Shown here piece after piece: positions 34,414 through 45,299 of a stretch of 64,000 nt of DNA (position 1 is its first letter; every line of letters starts with the position of its first letter). The DNA lies in NCBI GenBank assembly GCA_032622095.1, contig CP136069.1, forward strand, positions 69,089,319 through 69,153,318. Direction: 5' to 3'. Below the pieces are notes generated by a model that saw nothing but the letters and a program-made list of their open reading frames with translations, was not told where the DNA came from and did no database searches. This stretch comes from Siphonodentalium dalli. Lineage: Eukaryota; Mollusca; Scaphopoda; Gadilida; Siphonodentaliidae. The position numbers and the translations under genes are program-made.

Positions 34414-35430
34414 CTATTATCTGAAAAACTGAGGAAATCTTATTTCAGTTTGGCTGGCAAAAGCTTATTCAAAATGTGCACTCCAATAACGATGATAAGT
34501 CTGCTACAATATGTTGCACTGCCCAAAGCCCTATATGGGTGCGAACTAATGGAACTCCCGAACAAAACTACCATGTACACAATGGAGAAATCTTACCGAG
34601 TGTGCGTGAAACACATCCAGTCTCTCCCATTGCGTACTCCCACTTGTATTTCCATAAGCTTGCTTGGACTTCTGCCACTCGAGAGACAAATTCACATCAA
34701 GAAACTTTCTTTTTTATGTTCATTGATTTATCTACCACAGGATCGCCAGGTTCCCCTCAGAATATTTCTTCAGAAGTTCTTCAAATTCACTCTTTTTGCT
34801 CGCCTGACTACAGGATTTGTTCCAGATATAATTGAACTTCTACAGCTGTATGATTTACGAACTCATCTGGACTCTTTCGTGGAAACTGGTAACTTCCCAT
34901 CTAAGTGTTCGTGGAAACGTCTGATTCAGCAATCAGTTTGGGAAAGTTATGAGAGAGAATGGCTAGCTTCTGTTTCCGAAGACACAAGTCTTAAAACATT
35001 CCAGACAACGCACTCAAATCCATCAGCAAACTGGAGTATATGGGTATTACTTAGGAAATACCCTCATTATGGCGAAAAGTTGAAAAATCTCGGATTGCTT
35101 TTAAACAAAACGACATACAAAAATAACCTTGTGTGTGACGCTTGTCGTATGTGTTATGATAATGAACTTCTTCACGCGATGCGCTACTGTACTTCCGATC
35201 ACATCACCTGCATGAGGAATGGTTATTACGACCATATACTCAACCACTATGGGATAGAACCATACCTATATCTGGACACAATCAGTGACTCTACACTATG
35301 TGCTTTTCTTCTTGGAACAGAGGTCGTTACCATTCCCGACGAAGTTTTGCATCAAATGGAGCTTATTATTCTGGACTCATCAACTTACTTGCTCACCATG
35401 TGTCGCTTTATTCGCGGGAACTCAAATTGA
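34387..35430 (+). CDS. LINE RT C-terminal region, open but chimeric start
   Basis: An uninterrupted frame of 347 residues. The first nine or so residues (MIGRPGRGK) come from the antisense of copy A; LINE-derived protein starts at LLSEKLRKSYFSLAG. It continues with VALPKALYGCELM (RT thumb region), RVCVKHIQSLPLRTPTC, GLLPLERQIHIKKLSFLC and a C-terminal Cys/His segment CDACRMCYDNELLHAMRYC at about residues 251-269, ending in LYLDTISDSTLCAF and CRFIRG. Matching blocks occur in the minus-strand LINE (LPKALYGTEII, CVKCAQKLPKRTSTC, LYLDGLSRDDFLAI). It lacks the YADD-type active site and is not a functional enzyme. Confidence 0.8.
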   Translation: MIGRPGRGKLLSEKLRKSYFSLAGKSLFKMCTPITMISLLQYVALPKALYGCELMELPNKTTMYTMEKSYRVCVKHIQSLPLRTPTCISISLLGLLPLERQIHIKKLSFLCSLIYLPQDRQVPLRIFLQKFFKFTLFARLTTGFVPDIIELLQLYDLRTHLDSFVETGNFPSKCSWKRLIQQSVWESYEREWLASVSEDTSLKTFQTTHSNPSANWSIWVLLRKYPHYGEKLKNLGLLLNKTTYKNNLVCDACRMCYDNELLHAMRYCTSDHITCMRNGYYDHILNHYGIEPYLYLDTISDSTLCAFLLGTEVVTIPDEVLHQMELIILDSSTYLLTMCRFIRGNSN

Positions 35431-35686
35431 TATTAGAGTAGCTAGTATATTGTTGTCATTGATACACGCCATGGTATCGATCATCGCTCGCATATACCAT
35501 GTTATAACTAATACTGTATAAACATACACTCTCAACTCACACGCATATGGCTACGTTAAAACAATATACCACAGCTCTGTGTTGGTGTGTTTTCAACGAC
35601 GTTGTGATAACCATATACATGTATATACCATATTGTAACCTTTATATATATTCTTCTCCACATAGGAGGCACACAATAAATATATA
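34414..35686 (+). mobile_element. APE-type LINE, plus strand, 5'-truncated
   Basis: C-terminal half of the RT ORF plus about 250 bp of 3' UTR ending ACACAATAAATATATA immediately before copy B of the minus-strand LINE. It is related to, but clearly diverged from, the minus-strand family. Confidence 0.85.
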
Positions 35687-36500
35687 AACAACGTTCCACC
35701 AGACGATCATTATTTATACTTTAGCGTACAGCTTGGAGGCTTCTTTCAACAATCTGCCGGCAGTAATCCTCATTGACGAGTAGTCTGTCTACAAGAACAT
35801 CAACTTCCCGGTCGTCTCCCTCGTTTTCCTCTCCTATCGTCGACGAATCTTCCCTTCAGAAACCTGCTTCAGATCACCACCGGAATTATAAATGAAATTA
35901 CAAAAATGTCAATTTATAATCACATATATTTCTTTATTGCCTCAATCTGGGGAGAGTATATTATATACAACATTATTTACAAATACAGATAGCATGAATG
36001 TCACAAGCATGTGGTTGAACAGATTATACCAATATGTGATATTATTATATACAAAAAAAAACAATCAAATTTAAAGAAAAAGAGGTGGGATATAAAAATA
36101 AATTAAAAAAAAAAAAAAACAATTAAAAAAACCCAAAAAAACAGGAGAGTATTTAATGAACAACATTTTCACGAATGTCACAAGCATATGGCTGAACATA
36201 TTACACCAACGTGATATTATATTCGTAGAAAGTAGGATAAAATAAAAGAAATGAATAAAATTAAAAAAAGTGGCGGTTTCTTGATTACATTGAGTTATTT
36301 AGATACATAGATAATTAACACATATCCTATGATAATTAACACACATATACAAAATGTTTTATACCAGTATGTACAACTAAGAATATCGTATCTGTATGCT
36401 CGTTTAGAGCTATATACACAATCGAATATCTCACACACGCGGGGATGTGAGGCAGAATTCACTATTATTGAAAACGCCAACCGTGTGAACACTAGATATG

Positions 36501-36988
36501 TTATTTGTTTGTAACTAGTCTACACATAGCCACGAAATACGATGATGTTACGTCAATTATCAAATTGTGGCATCTCTGGATGGGTGAAGTTAAGTGTGGG
36601 TCCTCTGAATCCAGCACTATAGCAAGAAAGTCATCTCTTGATAGACCGTCCAGGTAGAGGAAAATGCCAACGCCGTGATGGTTTAATAATGTCTCACATA
36701 GACGGTTCCTCAGCTGTAAAATTGAAAGACCTATACAAGAGAACATTAAGTGATAGAGTTCGTTATCATATGTTTTGTAGCATTGTGGCACGTCAAGTTA
36801 TTTTGGAAAGTTGTTTTGTTCAATAGTTTTACTAAATTGAAGAATTTGTCCGCTGAATTCGGGCGAGACTGAATAAGCCTCCAAACTTTCCACCCAGAGA
36901 GAGGGTCTCGAAGAACTTTCGTAGCAACAGAAAATTTCTTTTCAATGGACATGGACTGATTCCATTGTGACATGTAGGTGATCTTCAC
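36501..36988 (-). pseudogene. LINE C-terminal region (two frames)
   Basis: Frame 36746-36988 (SGWKVWRLIQSRPNSADKF, then KLLNKTTFQNNLTCH) continues in another frame at 36501-36791 (YDNELYHLMFSC, LCETLLNHHGVGIFLYLDG, CRLVTNK stop). It aligns with residues 220-345 of the plus-strand frame at 34387. One frameshift separates the halves. The terminal stop is just inside the repeated 977-bp segment. Confidence 0.82.
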
Positions 36989-37064
36989 GACACTTTTGAC
37001 AATTGTCTTCCATGAATTTTGATCGAGGAAGTCGCCGTGTGGATTAGAAAATTATCAACATGAT

Positions 37065-38294
37065 TCAAAAGACTATACTGCTCGAGTAAGGGAAAGACTT
37101 CAGAGACGAATCCGGACACTGGAACAGACGGTAGAGGTGGGCTTTGCAAATGAAGAGTTCAAGTGGAGTTTGATGTCCAAGAGGAAGGTGAATCAAGTGT
37201 CCGAGGAAGCATAGTTTCCGTATATGCATTTCTTTCTGAGCGGGAAGTTGACCTATTAACCCTAGCACAAGACACGTACTTGTGCGCTTCGGCAATTTCT
37301 GCGCGCATTTCACACACGTGCGCAGAGAACGTTCTATCACATTGGCGGATGATTGAGATTGTAGTGAAATAATTTCAGTACCATATAGTGCCTTTGGTAA
37401 AACAACTGTTCGCAGGAGATGGTCCATAGTCAGAGGAGTAACATATTTGAGAGAATCGTTGCCAATCATAGAGAAAAACGTTTTTCGAAGTTTTGTTGCC
37501 ACATCAGAAGAGTGTGATGAACTGCTGGGAAATTTGTCCTGAAGCAAACCAAGGTGAAGGCTATCCTTGTCTTCTTTTAAAGTGTCAGATCCGAGCCGCC
37601 AGTGTCTGTATTGACGATAATGTAAGTGTCTGGGTTCATTGAAGACGACAATCTTGCTTTTTGTACAGGAAAATCCGAATCTCCACCGAACGCTGTAGTC
37701 ATAGCATATATTTAGGAGATTATCCAGTCCTTGTTTGGTAAGAGCGAGAACGGCTATATCATCGGCTGTGGTTGGTGCGGCACAATGAAAGGAACTGACA
37801 CTGAGACCGAGCTGCGACTTGTTCAGGTCGACCAAAAGGTCGTTGATGTAGACAAGGGAGCAAAAAGGTGATAACACACTCCCTTGCCTTGTTCCTTGGC
37901 CGATGCTGAACTCTTCGGATACATTACCGTCATATAAAATGACGCTGGTAATGTCCTCGTGCATATTAGACAAACGTTTTACGAATTTATTTGAGAAACT
38001 TAGTTTCTTGAACTTATATAGCAGTCCTTGATGCCACACACGATCGAATGCTTTATTGGAATCGAGGAAAGCAGCGAACACTCGAGAGGTATAGTCCTTC
38101 GCATACGAAACTGCTTCTTGTAAAATAAATGATGTCATGTTACACCCCAATCCTTTTTGAAAACCGCACTGACGTGCGTGAGGAAAATTTTGAACGTTTT
38201 TGCTATCAAGGATTCGATGTAGAAGGATTGTCTCAAATAGTTTGTAAATTACAGGTAAAAGTGTGATCGCCCTGTAACTGTCCGGTGAATCCAC
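37065..38294 (-). pseudogene. LINE reverse transcriptase
   Basis: 409 residues open. Motifs: YRAITLLPVIYKLFETILL, RQCGFQKGLGCNMTS, AFLDSNKAFDRVWH (first catalytic Asp), GTRQGSVLSPF (fingers/palm), INDLLVDLN, then TADDIAVLA, the YADD-equivalent active site with both Asp present at about residues 175-183. This is followed by the thumb and LPKALYGTEII. The length and motifs look well preserved, but a frame change upstream separates it from the endonuclease and the C-terminus is in other frames, so the whole protein is broken. Confidence 0.9.
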
Positions 38295-38560
38295 TCGAGC
38301 TTAATAATAGCATCAAACAGGATACGGAGACAATGAATTAGACCATCAGAAATATATTTAAGATGTTCGCCAACTATTAAGTCATGTCCAGGTTTCAGGT
38401 TTCTAATTGCGTCCGTTATTTCCGTTGTGGACACGGGTTTGCACTGTGGGCACTCGGCTATAGTTTCATCAACTGAGAGAATGAACTCCTTTACCTCGCT
38501 GCATGCACACTTTACGATCAAATTGTGGAAGACCATGCTTATCTGGTGAATACAGTTCAC
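38249..38560 (-). pseudogene. LINE linker between endonuclease and RT
   Basis: Short frame (EFILSVDETIAECPQCKPVS, then EITDAIRNLKPGHDLIVGEHLKY) that bridges the endonuclease frame and the RT frame. ITDAIRNLKPGHD matches the usual block just before the RT domain (A.. LK.GKA.G.D). Its overlap with both neighbours marks two frameshifts. Confidence 0.8.
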
Positions 38561-39554
38561 AAAAATAGGAGCGCCAACCAGATAAGATCAGTTTCTGGTC
38601 ACGCAGAGTGTTTCCTTGGAATTCCATCACAGAACCGAGTTTTTTCGCAGGAGTAGATTTTCTTTTTAGGAATCGCCAAAATTTAGTCTGGTTGACCTTG
38701 GCCCATCGCTCGAGTTCATAGCATTGATTTAATTGAAATATGCGTAAAGCTGAGCGGTGTGCTCGGCGGAATGCCCTTTTGGCGTTCCGATAGTCGTCGA
38801 AACAGGATGACGCACATCTAGGTCGACCCGCATTCACCCACAGTTTATGCAGATGTTTAAGTTCACGTTTAAGACCACTCAGATCAGAGTTCCAGTGTGG
38901 CGTTAAACGAGAACGGTACATTTTCACTGGGACTGCAGTATCAGAAGCCGCGAGAAGAGCACTAACAATGTCTGAGTAAAAATTGGCAATTGAGTCTTTC
39001 GAATCAATGTCACGTCTGTGTGGACACAAAATATCAAATAATTGTTTATATAATACAATGTCTGCTCGTTCCCATGCGTAACGTTTCCTATTGGAATCCG
39101 GCACAAACAAGTCTATTTCATGAGGAAACAAAATGGAACATGTCACGGGTAGGTGATTGGAAGTATTCGTGGCGTCATCGGTCAATATATTACACTTGGA
39201 GACCATTTGCGTGAGACATTTAGGTATACGGATGTGGTCAATGAGCGAAGGTCTGTTAACAGTGTAATATGGGAAATATGAGTAATCGTTTCCAGAACAT
39301 ATGCTCAGAGTCATCAGTGAAATTAACCCGGTCTGTTCCAGGAATATCGTGAACATGTCCGTGCGAGTATTTCGAGAATCGACTCTTGGTGTATGTGAAG
39401 CCCTTTGCATGTGAGCGTTGAAGTCTCCCATCAATATAACCGCACCTTGTGATGACAACATATCAATTATGTTCTCTAGCGTGTCTAAATATTCTTTAAA
39501 TTGTTCATCCCCATAGTTCACGTTCGGGAGATACACCTGTATGACAGAAATCAA
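38469..39554 (-). pseudogene. LINE APE-type endonuclease region
   Basis: 361 residues open. Apurinic-endonuclease-like motifs: IQVYLPN near the start, VILMGDFNAHM (metal-binding GDFN), SLIDHIRIPK, and TSNHLPVTCSI, the SDH-like catalytic histidine block. A basic, Trp/Arg-rich linker follows with ELERWAKVNQTKFWRFLKR. In active elements this domain nicks the target to prime reverse transcription. The ATG at 39554 is not the true start; the missing N-terminal part is in another frame upstream to about 39680. Confidence 0.88.
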
Positions 39555-39960
39555 GCACTTTGAGTTCAGGTGGAGCTATAATAGAAATAATACTGGAACA
39601 TTCATGTTCAATGCAGCCAATAACCTCATGAATACCCGACTGATATATCCACAATGAAGTACAGTTAGACATTGTGGAATTAAAAATGAATTATGCCAGT
39701 CATTTATTTTTTATTTATTGAGGATTTGGGAGTGAACCCGGGATGATTTGGAAGGGGTGGAACCCCTCCCCTACCACTCACTTTGAAATTTGGTAGGGTC
39801 ATGGGAATTATGTTACATTACACATGAGATTGATGAAATGATTGGTGGAAATGATCAAGACATTGATTGTTATCTTTTCTTTTTTGGTTTTTTGGTTATT
39901 CTGTTTTCTGTTGTTATTGTTGTTGTTGACGACATAGCCATAGCCTCTAGTTATTGTTGA

Positions 39961-40040
39961 GCCAGGGTCCGTATCAGCCGGTGGTCCGTATCAGTCAGGA
40001 TGTGTAAGAGCCAGGGTCCGTATCAGCCGCATACCATCTC
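39961..40040 (+). repeat. AGCCAGGGTCCGTATCAGCC repeat
   Basis: Three copies of GGTCCGTATCAG near 39967, 39983 and 40016, two of them within AGCCAGGGTCCGTATCAGCC. Confidence 0.85.
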
Positions 40041-40044
40041 TTCT

Positions 40045-40054
40045 CCTCGCTCTC

Positions 40055-40098
<44 letters not shown>

Positions 40099-40132
40099 CC
40101 TATTTCTCTCTCTCTCTCTCTCTCTATCTGCC
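40045..40132. repeat. (CT)n microsatellite
   Basis: CT-rich dinucleotide run interrupted by CTATCTGCCTATTT blocks. Confidence 0.95.
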
Positions 40133-40274
40133 TATTTCGACAGTATTACTGCCAATATAATATTTCGCACGATTATTAACTCTGTTGCCAACCTCTCTTC
40201 CCATCTCACCCTCCCCTCCCTCCGTCCCTCTCGACTCCAGAATCATCCATAGCCAATTCCAAACTCCAGGCAGA

Positions 40275-40580
40275 GTTATCTCCCATAGCTCCGCTGAGAT
40301 ACCACTGCCACAATGACATAAGGATGTCTTACATGTACTTAGTTCTTATGTTTTAGGATCAAAATGGTCTATGTCTGGCTCAGTTCCTATTGTTCTCATC
40401 AATACCGAAAGAATTACCATTATTGCTAACTTTGTTGATCAAAATAAGATAATAGGTGACTAAATATAGTTCCAACTATGCGTAAAATTAGATGTATCGG
40501 TACGCAAAGTACCATCCTTCCGGAAGCGATCTATCGCAGTGATAACATAGAGCGTACTGCATGGAGTTTGAGCCATCTCG
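40275..40580 (+). repeat. dispersed repeat, partner at 54715-54985
   Basis: TTAGTTCTTATGTTTTAGGA, CCGAAAGAATTACCATTATT, AAAGTACCATCCTT and GCGATCTATCGCA(G/A)TGATAAC occur in order in both copies, same strand. Confidence 0.85.
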
Positions 40581-40965
40581 GCAAAATATTTTGACCCGAA
40601 AAATGTTGGGTGGAGTTTGAAATAAGTTGGGTTGAGAATGAAAAATTGTCGAAAAGTGGTCCGAGCGCTGCTCGGGCCGAAAAACATAATTTGGGGTGAT
40701 TTCCCCCAAGTGCCGATATTTTTCGTCCAGAGCAGCGCGCGGACAGCGAATTTGGAGACATTCCGGTCATTTTATTATATAATTATGTTGAATAAGAAAT
40801 AAATTCACGTCGCTTGCTCTCGTCTAATAAGGCCCACTGGGACGATGCGGAATCTCAGAACCTTACAGTCACGACAATGCACAATGCATCGGTAGCTCTA
40901 TCCATAAAAACGTCAATCAAAGGTATGTATGCGGTGAAATCCGTCGTTACATCAGAAATGAGTAT

Positions 40966-41060
40966 CGGACCTTCGGAGAATCGGACCTTCGGAGTAATGG
41001 GCCTTCGTAGTATTAGACCTTCGGACTATTGGACCTTCGGAGTATTAATAATTCGGAATA
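40966..41060 (-). repeat. 16-bp minisatellite (inverted block)
   Basis: About six units of GGACCTTCGGAGTAT, the reverse complement of the 18299 and 18787 arrays. Confidence 0.85.
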
Positions 41061-41184
41061 TCGCAAAGAGATTAAGATAGAACATTTTCAATTCACAGTA
41101 CATCTCTCCCCACACAATTTGACACACAAACATAACATAAAATAATGATTTTTCAACGGGCAGTTGGTCGCTACAAGACGCAGA

Positions 41185-41455
41185 TAGTGAATTAGAATAA
41201 TAAATTAAATCCGCTGGCACCCAGATCCAATTGAATTGTTTTCAAAGCCACAAGATATAAAGACCTTAGCGATTGGCATGTGTACATGGTAGGGATCATT
41301 GATCTTATTGTTAATCTCGGCCATTCAGCTTGTCGTCTCAAGGATAGCGTCGACTCCAAATAATAAACCCCATTCTTTATTGATCAGTCTGAACTGTATT
41401 GTCGATACCATATATAAGACTAGAAAACCAACGTCAGAAATGGTAACGCGCTCAA
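41185..41455 (+). repeat. dispersed repeat, partner at 31895-32125
   Basis: Same block order as the 31895 copy (AATAATAAATTAAATCCGCT, TTGTTTTCAAA, TGATCTTATTGTTAATC, AAGGATAGCGTCGA). Confidence 0.7.
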
Positions 41456-42271
41456 GATCATATATTATATACACATGATTGTAATTATAGAATATAAAAT
41501 ATATTGGTTTCGCGAATGACCAACTCAGAATTCCGTTAAAATAACAATAACGACCAGCACCTAATTAACGAACCGGCGGCCGACTCCGCCGTCTCCGACC
41601 ACAACCACCAGTGGGCTGGAGAACGAAAAAAAAGTCTATAAAAGTTGAAATATAAGACTTACTAATTATCTTTTTCATTTCTTTTATTTGTAATTGACAT
41701 AGCTTATCACAATCCAAAAATCAACATTATTGACATAATGTTAATTAACGACAATAAAAGAAATTGAAATTCCCAACTACACCTTTTACCGGACTCGGCC
41801 TCCTGCTCGCAGTTCGACTTTTAATCATCCCAACATTTCCCATTCTATAAATAAATAAAACACCCATGTTAATGTCAGCGCCCACAGCTATCTAGAATCT
41901 CTAGGACAGTATACACGCGGCGCGCGTAATAAGGCGCGCAATCATCCACGACCAAGACTGTATTCTTACCGATAAACTGTTGAAGAGAAACATAATAGTC
42001 ACACGAATGTCTTGAACTCTCGGCCACTAAACCGAAACCCGTAGTATTTTAAGTTTTATTTCGTTTTGACGAAACTGTACCGCAAAACGAATTGAACAGA
42101 ATGGTGCCACTAAAATCTTCGCAAGTTAACGCCATTCCTATAGAAAAAAGTGTTAACATAAACGTTTTAATTTCATTTGTATAGTTAGCATGTACGCATA
42201 CCGTGATGAGATCATGCACACAATTACTTGAAACAGTACCCTAAACGTAATCGCGACTCTGCCCGTGAATC
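41456..42271. other. unassigned sequence
   Basis: No recognised gene or repeat. Confidence 0.4.
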
Positions 42272-42525
42272 TTGTTTTTTTTATTTTTACTTATATTTTT
42301 TATCAATTTTTGTCATTTTTCTTACATTCTTAAACAATTTTTATCATTTTTATCATTTTTGTTCTTACATTCTTTAACAATTTTTATCATTTTTATCATT
42401 TTTGTTCTTACATTCTTTAACAATTTTTATCATTTTTTTATCATTATTTCTTACATTCTTTAACAATTTTATTTTTATTTTATTTTTTTTATTTTTTCTT
42501 AACATTTTTTAGCAATTATAAAACA
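42272..42525. repeat. T-rich tandem repeat
   Basis: A unit of about 50 bp, TTCTTACATTCTTTAACAAT then TTTTATCATTTTTATCATTT, repeated four to five times. The word ATTGTTAAAGAATGTAAG (its reverse complement) is also found in the spacer of the TTAA palindrome element at 43150. Confidence 0.88.
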
Positions 42526-43036
42526 TAATATAAGATATGTTAGGCCAATGCAATCTCTTATCAATGCGGGGCGACCTATGTATTATACATTTTCGTCGCT
42601 ATCTCGCAATTGGCTTTTGAGGTTATGATAAATCATGTGAAGGAAAAATCGGGAAGCGCAGTTTGCTCCCATTTTCTTCGACAGAACCGGCTGGACGGAT
42701 ATTTAGCGAATATTTGTCATTGTAACCGTATTGTCGCACATCAATCAAGTGAACAGTGATTTATTTGGAAACATGAATATTAAAGAGCCGTCGTGAGCTG
42801 GGGATTTCCCATTCATCTCTGATATCAATGTAAATACTGGGGTCTCTAGGCCCAGCTGTGGGTGTACTGCGATCATGATCTTCATCTAGCTTGATTGAGA
42901 CTGGATCAGGCCGTCATAAGAGATGGAGAAGCTGCTTGTACATGCATTCTCCGATGCCCAGATTTAGCGGATTTGTGTTTCAGGCAAAGGGAGTGTAATC
43001 TGATTCGGTATCAGGGAAAGTTTATCGGTTTCTTAA

Positions 43037-43427
43037 CCCTTTACCCAACAGAACGGCCCTGTGCCAATGCATTCTCTTATATATGCGAGTCGACCATAGG
43101 TCGCCTCGCATATATAAGAGAATGCATTGGCTTAACACATTAAAAATTATAAAATTGTTAAAGAATGTAAGAAAAAATGGTAAAAAGTGTTAAAAAAAGA
43201 TTTTTTTAGGCCAATACATTCTCTTATATATGCGAGGCGACCTATGGTCGACTCGCATATATAAGAGAATGCATTGGCACAGGGTATAACTGTAACTATC
43301 ACAATGTGGTCAAGGAACCGGTTCCAATGATATCCATATTTGTATGGTTTTATTGAGACAGACCCAAGATATTTTAGGCTGTTGAAGCTTTATTTGGCCG
43401 GTTTTGGCCGGTTTGTTGGGTAAAGGG
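43037..43427. mobile_element. TTAA palindrome element, copy I (391 bp)
   Basis: Flanked by TTAA at 43033-43036 and 43428-43431. TIR tips CCCTTTACCCAACA and TGTTGGGTAAAGGG. It contains two hairpin modules, 43071-43136 and 43208-43279, each folding AATGCATTCTCTTATATA onto its complement around a GTCGACC-type centre. A 55402 copy is nearly identical. Piggyback or Kolobok-type TTAA transposition is inferred. Confidence 0.92.
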
Positions 43428-43962
43428 TTAAAGGGCGTCGGTGGTTGCTGCGTATACAGTTGCACGAAATCAACTCCTTGTGCCAGCCTTCCACTCACTA
43501 TCTGATTTGATTGATTTTGTTATATTTACACACTGATATATAATGAAATGAATATTACATATTGCATATACTAATATGTATTGTTCGGAAGCAGCATGGC
43601 CAAGGTTGGTCGTCTTCCTGATGTCCATATAAGACGGTAACAAATTAAGATACAAAAGATGACACTTTATATCATTATCAAACTATATTTGTTTTTTGCT
43701 TACCAAATTTTGGGGTGGTGGTGAGACACCCCAAACACGCCCACCCCTGCCTCCAAGTCTATAGTTAATTAACCCTTCGATGACTGGAGATTTATGAGCG
43801 AATATACCGCGACTCAGTTATCTCGCTTATTCAGCATGCATCCTCGACTCAAATAAATTTTTACACAGCATATTTTCCGTTGAATGAAGCGGAAGGCGTC
43901 TAATAAATGGTCGGATTCGCGTATACAGAATCCCTTTAAGCTACCCAACGAAATTGGTTTAA

Positions 43963-44265
43963 AGGCCCACTTAATTTTCGAACCCCCAGATTACATTATA
44001 TAAAATATATGCCATATTATATACCATTTGAAAGAGGAAGCTCCAAAACATTGTATTATCAACTTATCCGGTGTAACAAACTGTGGACATGTTGTTTTTA
44101 TTGAGTTGGCAACTCGTTTTGTCATTACTAATGAAGTAAAAATCAATATTATTTTCAATGCAGGGGGGGAATAACTCTATATATTAAAGATAGAATTCCC
44201 CCTTCCATTTAAAATGTTTGAATTATGTTGCATTCTGTGTGCCAAATGGGGGGGGGGGGTCGTTC
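43963..44265. mobile_element. partial copy of the 57732 TTAA element
   Basis: Starts after TTAA (43959-43962) with AGGCCCACTTAATTTTCGAA and follows the 57732 element through GGGGAATAACTCTAT to a G run near 44245. The matching right TIR is not found, so the copy is truncated. Confidence 0.85.
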
Positions 44266-44929
44266 TATGAGTTCAGCAGTTTTCTATTTCTCTGTGGGCA
44301 TTTTCTGAGACACAGATGTTTCAAATGATGATGAATTATAGTAATTTAATAATATTTTATGGCATAGATTGTTATTAAAACGTTGTGGGCTGGCAATTTT
44401 CAGTTTACAATATTTATTTAAATACCCACGTTGAGCAAGTTTATTCGCTGTGAGCCGCAAACTGAGTTTTTCAAAATCATTTTAAATATTCGGACATATA
44501 GATTTATAGAATTCGAGACATAAATCGTTAAATAGTTTTTATCGTCGAAATACCACAGTGATGAGCGTTAAATAGGGTGACTCAATGGTTATAAATGTTT
44601 GTACTTTAGTGGCGTCAACTCCGAATGAGCATCTTCAATTGTCTCGGTTTCCACCTTTCAATTTGTCACCAAAAGCGAGTACATGGGAAACGTTATTATT
44701 TAGTGTTATTTAGAGCTATGCGTCTAGACAATCAGAAACACAACGGATATAATTTAGAATGTTCTAGGTCATAATATGCGTGACAAAACAAAAGTACAGT
44801 TTTTACACAAACAATAGACAATTGGTTGACCGCAAAAGTCTATACTGTATAAGTACGTGTGCCTCAGAGAATTGTTGGTGGAAATAAACTCCTAATAATA
44901 GTTTTTATTGATTAGCTATAGGTTATCGG

Positions 44930-45048
44930 CCACAATAAGTAGAACGCTGGCCGCTTCATAAATAACAAAAAGTCGGTCAATAAGTAGAAAACGCGGCCAA
45001 TAAGTAACAAAAAGTCGGCCAATAAGTAGAAAACGCGGCCAATAAGTC
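44930..45048 (-). repeat. ~20-bp minisatellite GGCCAATAAGT (inverted block)
   Basis: About six units of GGCCAATAAGTAGAAAACGC or variants. Flanks on both sides match the 30038 array in reverse, so the array travels inside a larger repeat. Confidence 0.88.
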
Positions 45049-45299
45049 AAGGTAATGTAAATGACGTCATACGTAATTAGCTCGATCGGCAAAAAATATT
45101 GGGTCGACGGAAGATAGATTGCAGTTTATTTCTGATGAATTACGGACAGTCACTGTTTTTGGGAGTAAATATACATGTACGTGGATGAACTACATGTATC
45201 CGTATCAATATCATTCCCATGCAGTGGAAACTGACAGTACTGTGAAATCGCTGCAAGTACTTCACAAGTTCACAAGAATAAAAATTGCTGGAATAATTG

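Larger units (their letters stand above)
35687..39690 (-). mobile_element. APE-type LINE, ~4 kb (copy B)
   Basis: The longest element here. Reading leftward from about 39690: endonuclease, linker, reverse transcriptase, C-terminal region, and a 3' UTR of about 0.8 kb. Frameshifts split the coding region, but motif order is complete from the endonuclease onward. The first endonuclease residues (near 39560-39680, SLWIYQSGIHEVIGC) are in another frame, so the 5' end is probably truncated near 39690. The family is in the jockey/CR1/I supergroup by motif style; I cannot be more specific. Confidence 0.88.

Noticed and set aside
33440-36663. Penelope-like or LTR element with 975-bp terminal direct repeats
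   Set aside because: The repeated part contains the C-terminal codons and 3' UTR of a LINE on the opposite strand, and the enclosed ORF is an ordinary LINE RT C-terminus without GIY-YIG or LTR-type features.
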